64,000 nt of DNA. Source: Duganella sp. BJB476. Lineage in GTDB: Bacteria; Pseudomonadota; Gammaproteobacteria; Burkholderiales; Burkholderiaceae_D. Positions 26,201 to 34,203 of the stretch are shown in pieces. The stretch lies in assembly GCF_003416895.1 (NCBI RefSeq), contig NZ_QVIO01000001.1, positions 1,116,001 through 1,180,000 of the forward strand. The letters are read 5' to 3'. The position numbers were made by a program, and so were the translations under genes. The notes under the pieces are model-generated. The model was not told the DNA's origin and searched no databases. It saw only the letters and a list, made by a program, of their open reading frames with translations. Numbering within the stretch: the stretch's first letter is position 1; each line of letters starts with the position of its first letter.

Positions 26201-27733
26201 ATGCATGTGAATTTTTCCTGTTTCACCCCGCTGCGCGCGCAGGTCTACCTGGACGGCGGCTATGTCGAGCCGCTGACCGGGCAGGCCAAGCAGGCCGTCA
26301 ACCCGGCCACGCTGGCGTCCGTGGGGCGCTACCCGGTGTGCGCGGAAGCCGATGTCGAGCGGGCGGTGGCTTCGGCCAACCGCGCGCAAAAGCTGTGGAA
26401 GCAGACCGACACCGCCAGCCGCGCCGCGCTGCTGCACGCCATCGCCCACGCGCTGGAAAACGCACCCATCCGCAGCGAGGTCGCCAAGCTGATCTGTCGC
26501 GAGATGGGCAAGCCTTACCCGGATGCGTATGGCGAACTGTCGATCTGCGCCTCGGTGTTCCGCTACTACGCCGAGATGGCGCGCGACGACGGCGGCAAGG
26601 TGGCCGGCACCAACCAGGCCGGCTCGTTCCAGCACATGCGCTACGAGCCCTACGGCGTCAGCGTGCACATCCTGCCGTTCAACTATCCGATCCTGCTGTT
26701 GTGCTGGACGGTGGCAGCATCGCTGGCCGCCGGCAACGCCTGCATCATCAAGCCGGCCGAGGCGACCGCGCTGTGCACGCTGCGCTTCATGGAGTACTTC
26801 GCCGCCTTGCCGGCCGGCCTGGTGGCCTGCCTGCCCGGCGACGCCCACACGGCGCAATTGCTGATTCAGTCGCCCGGCACGCACGCGGTGGCCTTCACCG
26901 GCAGCGTGGCGGCGGCGCGCGCCGTCGGCGTGGCTTGCGCCGAGCGCATGAAGCCCTGCGTGCTGGAAGCGGGCGGCAGCGATCCGATGATCATCTCGCG
27001 CCACGCGCCGCTGGAAGTGGCGGCGGCCGGTTGCGTCAACTCGGCCTTCCTGCTGAGCGGGCAGGTGTGCACCTCGTCCGAACGCTTTTTCGTGGTCGAC
27101 CAGATCCACGACGAGTTTGTCGCCGAGTTCGCACGCCGCACGGTGCAACTGCGCGTCGGCGACGGCATGGGCATGGCGGAGATCGGCCCGCTGGTCAGCC
27201 AGGCCGCGCGCGACAAGGTGGTGCGGCTGGTGCGGCAGGCGGTGGAGCAGGGCGCCCAGATCGTCTGCGGCGGCCGAATTCCGCCGGATTGCCCACCCGG
27301 CTGGTTCTACGAGCCGACCATCCTCACCGGCGTGACGCCGCAGATGGCCATCATGCGCGAAGAATGCTTCGGCCCGGTGGCGGCGATTTGCCGCGTGGCA
27401 GATTTCGACGAGGCGATGCGGCTGGCCAACGATTCCGAATTCGGCCTGGGCGCCTCGGTGTTCACCACGGACCTGGCCGAGGCCATGGAAGCGGCCAACC
27501 GGCTGGAATCGGGCATGGTCTGGATCAACAACCCGCTGATCGACAACGATGCGCTGCCTTTCAGCGGCAGCAAGATGTCCGGCCTGGGCTGCGAGCTGGG
27601 CCGGCAGGGACTGGACGCCTTCCGCCGCAGCAAGATGGTCATCCTCGATCACCAGCCGCGCATCCACGACTGGTGGCTGCCTCGCCCGGACGCGGCGTTT
27701 TATCCGGCCCAAGCGGCCGCAACCGAAGAATAA
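26201..27733 (+). CDS. NAD(P)-dependent aldehyde dehydrogenase
   Basis: A 510-residue ALDH with 'ILPFNYPILLLCWTVAASLA', 'FTGSVAAARAV', base Glu in 'LEAGGSDPM' and nucleophile Cys290 in 'SGQVCTSSERF'. It starts 21 bases after the amine oxidase and ends 14 before an amidase, so it probably oxidises the aldehyde made by the oxidase. The FNY (rather than WNFP) loop and EAGGSDP resemble the succinate-semialdehyde/aminobutyraldehyde branch. The protein has no signal peptide, so if the oxidase is periplasmic the aldehyde must cross the inner membrane. Confidence 0.83.
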   Translation: MHVNFSCFTPLRAQVYLDGGYVEPLTGQAKQAVNPATLASVGRYPVCAEADVERAVASANRAQKLWKQTDTASRAALLHAIAHALENAPIRSEVAKLICREMGKPYPDAYGELSICASVFRYYAEMARDDGGKVAGTNQAGSFQHMRYEPYGVSVHILPFNYPILLLCWTVAASLAAGNACIIKPAEATALCTLRFMEYFAALPAGLVACLPGDAHTAQLLIQSPGTHAVAFTGSVAAARAVGVACAERMKPCVLEAGGSDPMIISRHAPLEVAAAGCVNSAFLLSGQVCTSSERFFVVDQIHDEFVAEFARRTVQLRVGDGMGMAEIGPLVSQAARDKVVRLVRQAVEQGAQIVCGGRIPPDCPPGWFYEPTILTGVTPQMAIMREECFGPVAAICRVADFDEAMRLANDSEFGLGASVFTTDLAEAMEAANRLESGMVWINNPLIDNDALPFSGSKMSGLGCELGRQGLDAFRRSKMVILDHQPRIHDWWLPRPDAAFYPAQAAATEE

Positions 27734-27747
27734 CGACTGGACATTTC

Positions 27748-29184
27748 ATGCAACACGCAAACTACCTGCCCGCCACCGAACTGCTGGCGCAATTCCGCAC
27801 CGGAACGCTGGACCCGGCCGACTACCTGGAAACGCTGATCGAAGCGGCCCATCGCCAACAAGCCACGGTGAACTGCGCCGCCAGCCTGCACCTGGACGCC
27901 GCGCGCGCGATGGCGCTGGAGGCGCGCCGCCGCTATGCTGAAGGCACGGCCCGTGCGCTGGAAGGCGTGCCGGTGATCATCAAGGAAGAGACCAGCGTCA
28001 AGGGCTGGCCGCGTCCATTGGCCTCGCTGGTCTACCGCGACAAGGTCGCCACCGAGAACCACCCCATCGTCGACAAGCTGCTGGAGGCGGGCGCGATTCC
28101 GTACTTCCAGGCCACCAATCCCGAATTCTGCGTGCTGGGCCATACCTGGAGCAAGCTGTACGGCGTGACCGGCAATCCGTGGGCGACCGCGTATTCCTGC
28201 GGCGGTTCCAGCGGCGGCTCCGGCGCGGCGCTGGCGGCCGGCGTGGCGCCGCTGGCCACCGGCAGCGACATGGCCGGCTCGATCCGCCTGCCTGCCTCGC
28301 TGTGCGGCGTGTACGGCTACAAGCCGCCGTTCGGCCGCCTGGCCTGCGCGCCCGGCGACGAATACATGGCGCAGGCGGTGGAAGGACCGATGACGCGCAC
28401 CTTCGACGACCTGGTGCTGATGCAAAACGTGCTGGGCGGCCCGCATCCGAACTCCTACACCACGCTGCCGTTCACGCCGCTGCCGACCGAATACGGCGAC
28501 CTGCACGGCATGCGCATCGCCTACAGCCCGGCGTTCGGCCATCCGGCACTGGCGGACGACATCCGCAGCAACATGATGACGGCACTGGACGGCCTGCGCG
28601 AGCGCGGCGCCGTGATCGAGGAGGTGGCGCTGCAATGGGACCTGGAGGAGGTCAACCGCGTCTTGCTGGAAGGCTTGCGCGCGTTGTTCGTGGACGAATT
28701 CATGCGCGAGATCCCGCACGCCGAGCTGCACAAGCTGAACAGCTACACCGCCGACCTGCACGAAAAGGCCGGCGGTCCGCGCACCTCGGTCATGCCGAGC
28801 GCCGCGCTGGGCCAGCGTCTGCAGCGCGAGATGCAGGACAAGGTCTGGGGCAAGGGCTACACGGCCTTCATCTGCGCCTCGATGCTGACCACCGACCTGG
28901 CCGCCGATCAGGACCCAGTGGCCGAGCCGCTGCTCGACATCAACGGCCACCAGATCGACGCCTACTTGGGCTGGTGCCTGACGCCGCCGTTCAACCTGCT
29001 CAACCGTTATCCGGTGATGGCGGTGCCGACCGGGCTGTCCGAGCTCGGCGTGCCGACCGGCATGCAGATCGTCGCCAACGCCTACGACGACGAGACGGTG
29101 TTCCGTATCGGCGCCAACCACGCGCGGGCCGGCACGTCGCAGCTGTTCATTGAACGCTTTCCCACCATGGGCCCGGCAGCTTGA
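27748..29184 (+). CDS. Amidase-signature family amidase 2
   Basis: A 478-residue amidase with intact triad Lys79 ('VIIKEETS'), Ser154 ('CGGSSGGSGAALAAG') and nucleophile Ser178 ('DMAGSIRLPAS'); the serine spacing (24) matches amidase 1. The two are clearly diverged (different N-terminal and C-terminal thirds), so they may cleave different amides or different bonds of one conjugate. The frame is open far upstream through the ALDH gene, but the ATG at 27748 after TGGA fits and aligns with amidase 1. It is the last gene of the run before the TetR gene. Confidence 0.87.
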   Translation: MQHANYLPATELLAQFRTGTLDPADYLETLIEAAHRQQATVNCAASLHLDAARAMALEARRRYAEGTARALEGVPVIIKEETSVKGWPRPLASLVYRDKVATENHPIVDKLLEAGAIPYFQATNPEFCVLGHTWSKLYGVTGNPWATAYSCGGSSGGSGAALAAGVAPLATGSDMAGSIRLPASLCGVYGYKPPFGRLACAPGDEYMAQAVEGPMTRTFDDLVLMQNVLGGPHPNSYTTLPFTPLPTEYGDLHGMRIAYSPAFGHPALADDIRSNMMTALDGLRERGAVIEEVALQWDLEEVNRVLLEGLRALFVDEFMREIPHAELHKLNSYTADLHEKAGGPRTSVMPSAALGQRLQREMQDKVWGKGYTAFICASMLTTDLAADQDPVAEPLLDINGHQIDAYLGWCLTPPFNLLNRYPVMAVPTGLSELGVPTGMQIVANAYDDETVFRIGANHARAGTSQLFIERFPTMGPAA

Positions 29185-29239
29185 ACTGCTGTGGCATAAT
29201 CGGCGCTCTGCGCCGCTCTTCGAATAGTCATTGAAACGT

Positions 29240-29989
29240 ATGCAAAAAAAAGAATCCCTCGCCCAGGTAGCGCCGGCCAGCGCCAAGGCCGCCGTGAAGC
29301 CGGCCGCCAAGCCGGCCGCCAAGCCGGCTGCCAAGCGGCGCGTTCCGCAGCAGGAGCGCGGCATCAAGACGATCGAGGTCATCCTCAAGGCGGCCGGGCA
29401 GGAAATCGCGCGCGGCGGCCTCGGCAAGCTCACCACGAAGCGCATCGCCGAGGCGGCGGGCCTGTCGGTGGGCGGCCTGTACGAATACTTCCCCAACAAG
29501 GAGGCGGTGGTGCACGCGCTGGCCAGCCAGTGGCTGGAACAGGTCAAGGACGCGGTGGCCGCTATCCATCCATCCAAGACCGGCTGCACCGATCTGATCC
29601 GTTACCTTGGCATGGTCTATGCGGCCGTCAAGCCCTTGTACCAGCAGGTGCCGGGAGTGAGTGAACTGATCACGCTGCTGTCGTCGGTGCCGGCGCTGAA
29701 GGCGCTGGAACATGAGATCGACCTGCAGGTGAAAGCCTTGCTGACCGACGCCATCCAGTTCCTGGTGCCGTATGTCAACAAGGACCACTGCGGCGTCATG
29801 GCGCGCACCATGACCATCCTGGACCACCATCTGTTGATCGAATCGATCATGCGCGATCCGGCACATGCCGAGCTGTTCGAGAGCCACCGCCTGATCTGCC
29901 ATCACGCGCTGGCCAGCCACATGATGCTGTTGAACGAACAGGGGCGCCTGGCCAAGCCGCGTCCTGAAGCGCCGCCCGACGTCACCTAA
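29240..29989 (+). CDS. TetR-family transcriptional regulator with Ala/Lys/Pro-rich N-terminal tail
   Basis: A 249-residue regulator. Residues about 40-90 form the TetR helix-turn-helix ('TKRIAEAAGLSVGGLYEYFP'), followed by an all-helical ligand domain. The first 35 residues are an unusual low-complexity tail, with KPAA repeated three times, encoded by a 12-bp tandem repeat. Such tails are common in GC-rich betaproteobacteria and may add nonspecific DNA affinity. The ATG at 29240 is preferred over TTG at 29231. Lying between the amidase run and the glutamine-synthetase-like gene, it probably regulates this cluster, perhaps through the similar palindromes at 12463 and 15264 (inference). Confidence 0.87.
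   Translation: MQKKESLAQVAPASAKAAVKPAAKPAAKPAAKRRVPQQERGIKTIEVILKAAGQEIARGGLGKLTTKRIAEAAGLSVGGLYEYFPNKEAVVHALASQWLEQVKDAVAAIHPSKTGCTDLIRYLGMVYAAVKPLYQQVPGVSELITLLSSVPALKALEHEIDLQVKALLTDAIQFLVPYVNKDHCGVMARTMTILDHHLLIESIMRDPAHAELFESHRLICHHALASHMMLLNEQGRLAKPRPEAPPDVT
29297..29332 (+). repeat. 12-bp tandem repeat, three copies, in the TetR gene
   Basis: AAGCCGGCCGCC is repeated at 29297, 29309 and 29321 (the last copy has one change, GGCTGCC). It encodes the KPAA repeats of the regulator's tail and could vary in copy number by slippage without shifting the frame. Confidence 0.85.
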
Positions 29990-30025
29990 GCCGGTTCTCC
30001 CGGCTCCAACTCCCGTCCCATCCGT

Positions 30026-30047
30026 CCACCGGCGTTCGCGCCGGTGG
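30026..30047. terminator. Perfect 9-bp hairpin with TTCG tetraloop
   Basis: CCACCGGCG (30026-30034), loop TTCG, CGCCGGTGG (30039-30047): a perfect inverted repeat with the very stable UUCG loop. It lies 36 bases after the TetR stop and 45 before the glutamine-synthetase-like start. No T-run follows, so it may end or attenuate the regulator transcript, or stabilise a transcript end. Confidence 0.5.
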
Positions 30048-30092
30048 CGTGCGCCTGCGCGTCCGCAGGACCAACCGCATCGTGAGCACCAC

Positions 30093-31439
30093 ATGAACCA
30101 GACTTTTTCCAAAGACTCGCTGGCAGGCCAGCCCTATGCCCGCTTCCTCGTCACCGATATCGACGGCGTCAGCCGTGGCAAGCACCTGTCCGGCGAGAAG
30201 ATCGCCAGCATGCTGGACGGCGGCGGCACCATCGCCAGCGCCGTGTTCGGCTGGGATATCCAGGACCAGTTGTACGAGCAGGTCAGCTTCACCGGCTTCC
30301 ACACCGGCTTTCCCGACATCGGCCTGGTGCTGGACCCAGCCACCGCGCGCCAGCTGCCGTGGGACGACAACTGCTGGCTGATCCTCGGCGAGCACACCCG
30401 CGCCGACGGCACGCCGTTGCCGATCTGCCCGCGCCAGGTGCTGAAGCGGGTGCTGGCCAAGGCCGACGCGCTCGGCTACTCCGCCCAGGTCGGCGCCGAG
30501 TTCGAATGGTTTGTGCTGGACGAGACCGAAGTGTCGGTGCGCGCCAAGGGTTACCGCGATCTGCAGACCGCTACCCATGGCATGACCAACTACTCGCCGT
30601 TCCGCCTCGGCGCGCGGCAAGCCTTCGTGCGCGAACTGTTCACCAGCCTGAACGCCATCGACGTGCCGCTGGAAGCCCTGCACACCGAGGCCGGCCCCGG
30701 CAATTTCGAAGCGGCGATCCGCTACGGCGACGCGCTCAAGACGGCCGACCGCGCGGTGTTGTTCAAGGAGTCGGTGCGCGAGATCGGCCGCCGCCACGGC
30801 CTGCTGAACACCTTCATGGCCAAATACTCGACCGACTATGCCGGCTGCGGCCAGCACCTGCACCAGAGCCTGTGGCGGGACGGCCGCAACTGCTTCCACG
30901 ACGAGCGCGGCGAGCACGGCATGAGCGACACCATGCGCCATTTCATCGCCGGCCAGTTGCATTGCCTGCCGCATCTGCTGCCGATGCTGGCGCCGTTCAT
31001 CAACAGCTACAAGCGCCTGGTGGACCATCACCTGGCGCCGGTCAAGCCGACCTGGGCGGTCGATAACCGCAACGCGGCGTTGCGCGTGATCCCCGGCGGC
31101 AGCCACAGCATGCGGCTGGAAACCCGCACGGCGGGCGCGGACGCCAATCCCTACCTGGCGATCGCCGCCGCGCTGGCTTCCGGCCTGTACGGCATCGAGC
31201 ACAAGCTGGCGCTGGAATCGCCGCCGGTGGCCGGCGCCAACCGTGGCGCCGAGCAGGTCGAACGCCTGCCGCGCACGCTGGCCGAGGCCACCGCCGCGAT
31301 GGAACGTTCTCCGCTGGCGTGCGAACTGATGGGTGAGGAATTCGTCCGCCATTTCGTCCAGACCCGGCAGTGGGAAGTGGCCCAGTTCAACCAGAGCGTC
31401 ACGGACTGGGAGCTGCAACGCTACCTGGAGCTGGTATGA
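30093..31439 (+). CDS. Glutamine synthetase-family ligase (gamma-glutamylpolyamine synthetase-like)
   Basis: A 448-residue ATP-dependent ligase of the glutamine synthetase superfamily: 'VGAEFEWFVLDE' and 'EAGPGNFEAAIRYGDAL' supply metal-binding glutamates, and 'GCGQHLHQSLW' and 'AVDNRNAALRVIPGG' the nucleotide and glutamate site. It lacks the adenylylation-site context of housekeeping GlnA. The gene overlaps by four bases with a PuuB-like oxidase. That pairing mirrors puuA-puuB, where PuuA joins glutamate to putrescine. So the likely product is a gamma-glutamylated amine; the amine is not identifiable from sequence. Confidence 0.82.
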   Translation: MNQTFSKDSLAGQPYARFLVTDIDGVSRGKHLSGEKIASMLDGGGTIASAVFGWDIQDQLYEQVSFTGFHTGFPDIGLVLDPATARQLPWDDNCWLILGEHTRADGTPLPICPRQVLKRVLAKADALGYSAQVGAEFEWFVLDETEVSVRAKGYRDLQTATHGMTNYSPFRLGARQAFVRELFTSLNAIDVPLEALHTEAGPGNFEAAIRYGDALKTADRAVLFKESVREIGRRHGLLNTFMAKYSTDYAGCGQHLHQSLWRDGRNCFHDERGEHGMSDTMRHFIAGQLHCLPHLLPMLAPFINSYKRLVDHHLAPVKPTWAVDNRNAALRVIPGGSHSMRLETRTAGADANPYLAIAAALASGLYGIEHKLALESPPVAGANRGAEQVERLPRTLAEATAAMERSPLACELMGEEFVRHFVQTRQWEVAQFNQSVTDWELQRYLELV

Positions 31440-32725
31440 GCACCGAACGCATCCATTCGTACTACAACGCCACCGTCAACAGCACGACGCGCTATCCCAA
31501 GCTGGAGGGTGAGCTGCGGGTCGATGTCGCCGTCATCGGCGGCGGCTTCACCGGCCTGGCCACGGCGCTGGAGCTGGCGGAGCAGGGCAAGCGGGTGGCG
31601 CTGGTCGAGGCCCACCGCATCGGCTGGGGCCAGTCCGGCCGCAACGGCGGGCAGGTCACGGGCAGCCTGTCGGGCGACGGCGCCATCCTGCGGCAGTTGA
31701 CGCGCCAGGCCGGGACCGAGGTGGCCGAGGAATTCATCTGGAATCTGCGCTGGCGCGGGCAGGACATCATCCGCCAGCGCATCGCCAGGTACGGCATTGA
31801 ATGCGACCTCAAATACGGCCACCTGCATGCCGCCTACAAGCCGGGCGACATGCATGCCATGTGCGTGGCTTACGAAGAGCTGGTCCGGCGCGACATGGGC
31901 GACATGGTGGAACTGGTCGAGGCGCGCGACATGGGCCGCTTCCTCGCCACGCCCTTGTACCACGGCGGCATCTACAACCAGCGCAATCTGCACCTGCATC
32001 CGCTCAACCTGTGCCTGGGCGAGGCGCGCGCGCTGGCCAGCCTGGGCGGTTTGATCTTCGAACAGTCGCCGGTGCTGGAGATTATCCACGGCGCCACTCC
32101 GGCGCTGCGGCTGGAGGGCGGGCGCATCGTCGCCGACCAGATCCTGCTGGCCGGCGATGTGAGCCACAAGCTGGAGCGGCGCAAGCTGAGTGGGATGATT
32201 TTTCCGGCGGCCGGCGGCATCGTCGCCACCGCACCGCTGGGGGAGCTGGCGCGGCAGATCAATCCGCAGGACGTGGCGGTGTACGACAGCCGCTTCGTGC
32301 TGGACTACTATCGCACCACGGCCGACGGCCGGCTGCTGTTTGGCGGTGGCGCCAACTACTCGGGCAAGGCCTCGCGCGACATCGCGGCCGAACTACGGCC
32401 GTGCATAGAACGCACCTTCCCGCAGCTGCGCGGCGTGCAGATCGACTACCAATGGAGCTGCGACATGGGCATCGTGATCAACCGGATTCCGCAGTTGGGG
32501 AAGTTGGCGCACAATGTCTGGTACGCTCAGGGCTACTCGGGGCACGGCCTGGCCACCTCGCATATTGTGGGTGAGGTGATGGCCAAGGCCATCGCCGGGA
32601 CGATGGACCAGTTCGACGTATTCCAGCGCTTCAGCCACGTACGGGCGCCGGTCGGCGACTGGCTGGGGCGGCACATGTTGGCTCTGGGAATGTGGTATTT
32701 TGTAATGCTGGAGCGGCTGCGTTAG
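31436..32725 (+). CDS. FAD-dependent oxidoreductase, gamma-glutamylputrescine oxidase (PuuB/OrdL)-like
   Basis: A 429-residue DAO-family flavoenzyme with the Rossmann motif 'VAVIGGGFTGLATALELAEQ' near residue 30 and the PuuB-type block 'GWGQSGRNGGQVTGSLSGDG'. The C-terminal 'WYAQGYSGHGLATSHIVGEV' closes the FAD site. PuuB oxidises gamma-glutamylputrescine to the aldehyde with release of NH3 and H2O2. Its ATG overlaps the TGA of the ligase gene (ATGA), so the two are translationally coupled. Together they give a second, glutamylated route for amine breakdown beside the direct amine oxidase at 24623. Confidence 0.85.
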   Translation: MSTERIHSYYNATVNSTTRYPKLEGELRVDVAVIGGGFTGLATALELAEQGKRVALVEAHRIGWGQSGRNGGQVTGSLSGDGAILRQLTRQAGTEVAEEFIWNLRWRGQDIIRQRIARYGIECDLKYGHLHAAYKPGDMHAMCVAYEELVRRDMGDMVELVEARDMGRFLATPLYHGGIYNQRNLHLHPLNLCLGEARALASLGGLIFEQSPVLEIIHGATPALRLEGGRIVADQILLAGDVSHKLERRKLSGMIFPAAGGIVATAPLGELARQINPQDVAVYDSRFVLDYYRTTADGRLLFGGGANYSGKASRDIAAELRPCIERTFPQLRGVQIDYQWSCDMGIVINRIPQLGKLAHNVWYAQGYSGHGLATSHIVGEVMAKAIAGTMDQFDVFQRFSHVRAPVGDWLGRHMLALGMWYFVMLERLR

Positions 32726-32837
32726 GCCATCGCCAATAGGGGAAATCACGTAGCCGGGGAGTGATCGGCCTAAGGCGTAGAACTGATATAGTGCCTTGCC
32801 GCCAATGCAGCGGCGATTTACTACTTTCGGAGACACA

Positions 32838-33293
32838 ATGAAAAATACTATCCTATCCGCGTTGCTGGCCGCCACTGCGCTGACCTCCTTGCCGGCGCTG
32901 GCCGCCGACGCGTCCGCCGCCGCTGTGGCGATGGTGGACAAGGGCGCCAGCTATTTGCAGAAGAATGGCAAGGACGCCCTGATCAAGGAAGTCAACAACA
33001 AGAATCCCGAGTTCATCAACGACAGCACCTACCTGACCGTGCGGGCGATGGACGGCACCCAGCTGGCCCACCCGACCAACCCCAAGCTGGTCGGCAAGAA
33101 CATGGTGGTGCTGCCTGATGCCGATGGTAAGTTGTTCCGCAAGGAGATCATCGATACGGCCAAGGCCAAAGGCAAGGGCTGGGTGGATTACCGCTACAAC
33201 AATCCGGCCACCGGCGAGATCGAGAAGAAGTCGACCTACTTCGTCAAGCAGGGCGACATCATCCTGGAAGCCGGTATCTACAAAGGCAAGTAG
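32838..33293 (+). CDS. Secreted single Cache-domain protein
   Basis: A 151-residue periplasmic protein: signal peptide (MKNTILSALLAATALTSLPA, cleavage near residue 22), then a small sensor-like domain with 'MVDKGASYLQKNGKDALIKE', 'YLTVRAMDGTQLAHPTNPKL' and 'GWVDYRYNNPATGEIEKKS', typical of sCache_2. Such domains usually sit in chemoreceptors; here it stands alone with no membrane or signalling part. It may bind a small ligand in the periplasm. GGAGACACA precedes the ATG. Its stop abuts the convergent IclR gene directly. Confidence 0.75.
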   Translation: MKNTILSALLAATALTSLPALAADASAAAVAMVDKGASYLQKNGKDALIKEVNNKNPEFINDSTYLTVRAMDGTQLAHPTNPKLVGKNMVVLPDADGKLFRKEIIDTAKAKGKGWVDYRYNNPATGEIEKKSTYFVKQGDIILEAGIYKGK

Positions 33294-34076
33294 TCAGACC
33301 CACAGCATCAGCGTGTTGGCGACCGCCAGCATGGCCGGCACGCAGCGGGCGATCGCCTCCTTGCGGCTGCCGTGACTGGCCGGCATCGAGGTCGACAGTG
33401 CGCCCACCATGTCGCCGACGCGATTCTTGACCGGCACCGAGATGCCGCGCAGCCCCATTTCATACTGGTTTTCGGTCGAGCCGAAACCGTCTTCCCGTAT
33501 GGCGACGATCTCGCCGAACAGTTGGCCCTTGTCGGTCACCGTCAGGTGGGTGTAGGCGATCGGCGTGATGCGGTCCAGATAGGCGCGCAAGGCGTCGTCG
33601 CTAAGTGAGGACAACAGCACCCGGCCCGCGGTCGAGGTGTAGGCCGGCAGCCGCATGCCGGGATCGAAGCCCGCCAGCAGGATGCGCGGTGCGTTGACGC
33701 GGCTGACATAGACCACGTCGTCGCCGTCGAGCACCGAATAATTGGTCGATTCCTGCAACTGGTTGGTCAGCCTTTGCAGATAGGGCACCACCGCGCGCGG
33801 CAAGCGCGCCGAATCCACATACGCATGGCCGATACTGAGCACGCTTGGGCGCAGCCAGAAGGTGCGGCCGTCGGTGGCCGCCATGCCGACATGCACCAGC
33901 GTCAGCAGATAGCGCCGCGCGGCCGTGCGGCTCAGCCCCACTTTTTCCCCCAGCTCCGTTGGCGTCAGCCGCACCGATTCGTGGTCGAAGGCGCGTATCA
34001 CCTCCAGCCCCTTGATCAGGCCCTCGATCTGGTCGCGCTTGTCGACCACCACATCCTGCAACGCGCTCTTCTTCAT
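33294..34076 (-). CDS. IclR-family transcriptional regulator
   Basis: A 260-residue regulator with an N-terminal winged helix ('LTPTELGEKVGLSRTAARRY', about residues 30-75) and the IclR effector domain ('STAGRVLLSSLSDDALRAYL', 'GLRGISVPVKN'). The ATG at 34076 follows AAGGGG; an in-frame upstream ATG at 34109 would run into the operator. IclR proteins such as PcaU, PobR, QuiR and PcaR control protocatechuate, hydroxybenzoate and quinate genes. It is divergent from the quinate/shikimate-type operon with two palindromes between, so it most likely controls that operon, perhaps in response to protocatechuate or quinate. Confidence 0.88.
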   Translation of the reverse strand: MKKSALQDVVVDKRDQIEGLIKGLEVIRAFDHESVRLTPTELGEKVGLSRTAARRYLLTLVHVGMAATDGRTFWLRPSVLSIGHAYVDSARLPRAVVPYLQRLTNQLQESTNYSVLDGDDVVYVSRVNAPRILLAGFDPGMRLPAYTSTAGRVLLSSLSDDALRAYLDRITPIAYTHLTVTDKGQLFGEIVAIREDGFGSTENQYEMGLRGISVPVKNRVGDMVGALSTSMPASHGSRKEAIARCVPAMLAVANTLMLWV

Positions 34077-34091
34077 TGTCGCCCCTTGTTT

Positions 34092-34108
34092 TGCGCGATT
34101 ATCGCGCA
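34092..34108. promoter_or_regulatory. Perfect 17-bp palindrome, candidate IclR operator 1
   Basis: TGCGCGAT-T-ATCGCGCA is a perfect inverted repeat 16 bases upstream of the IclR start and about 95 before the divergent operon. The TTTGCGCGAT direct repeat recurs 20 bp later in operator 2, giving an arrangement suited to a dimer pair on one DNA face. Confidence 0.6.
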
Positions 34109-34110
34109 CT

Positions 34111-34127
34111 TTGCGCGATCAGCGCAA
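34111..34127. promoter_or_regulatory. Imperfect palindrome, candidate IclR operator 2
   Basis: TTGCGC-GATCA-GCGCAA has 6-bp arms. With operator 1 it forms a tandem pair 19-20 bp apart, close to two helical turns, in the IclR/quinate divergent region. Confidence 0.5.
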
Positions 34128-34203
34128 TATTGGCCATTTTACGGACTGTTTTTTGCCGTCCTGCTTTTCTACACTGGCCTCATTCAACCAAGCGAGGAAC
34201 ACC

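Noticed and set aside
25942..27747. An upstream extension that would make the second amidase 1080 residues long
   Set aside because: The added part is a shadow frame of the amine oxidase end and of the ALDH gene at 26201, which has full ALDH motifs; the amidase starts at 27748.
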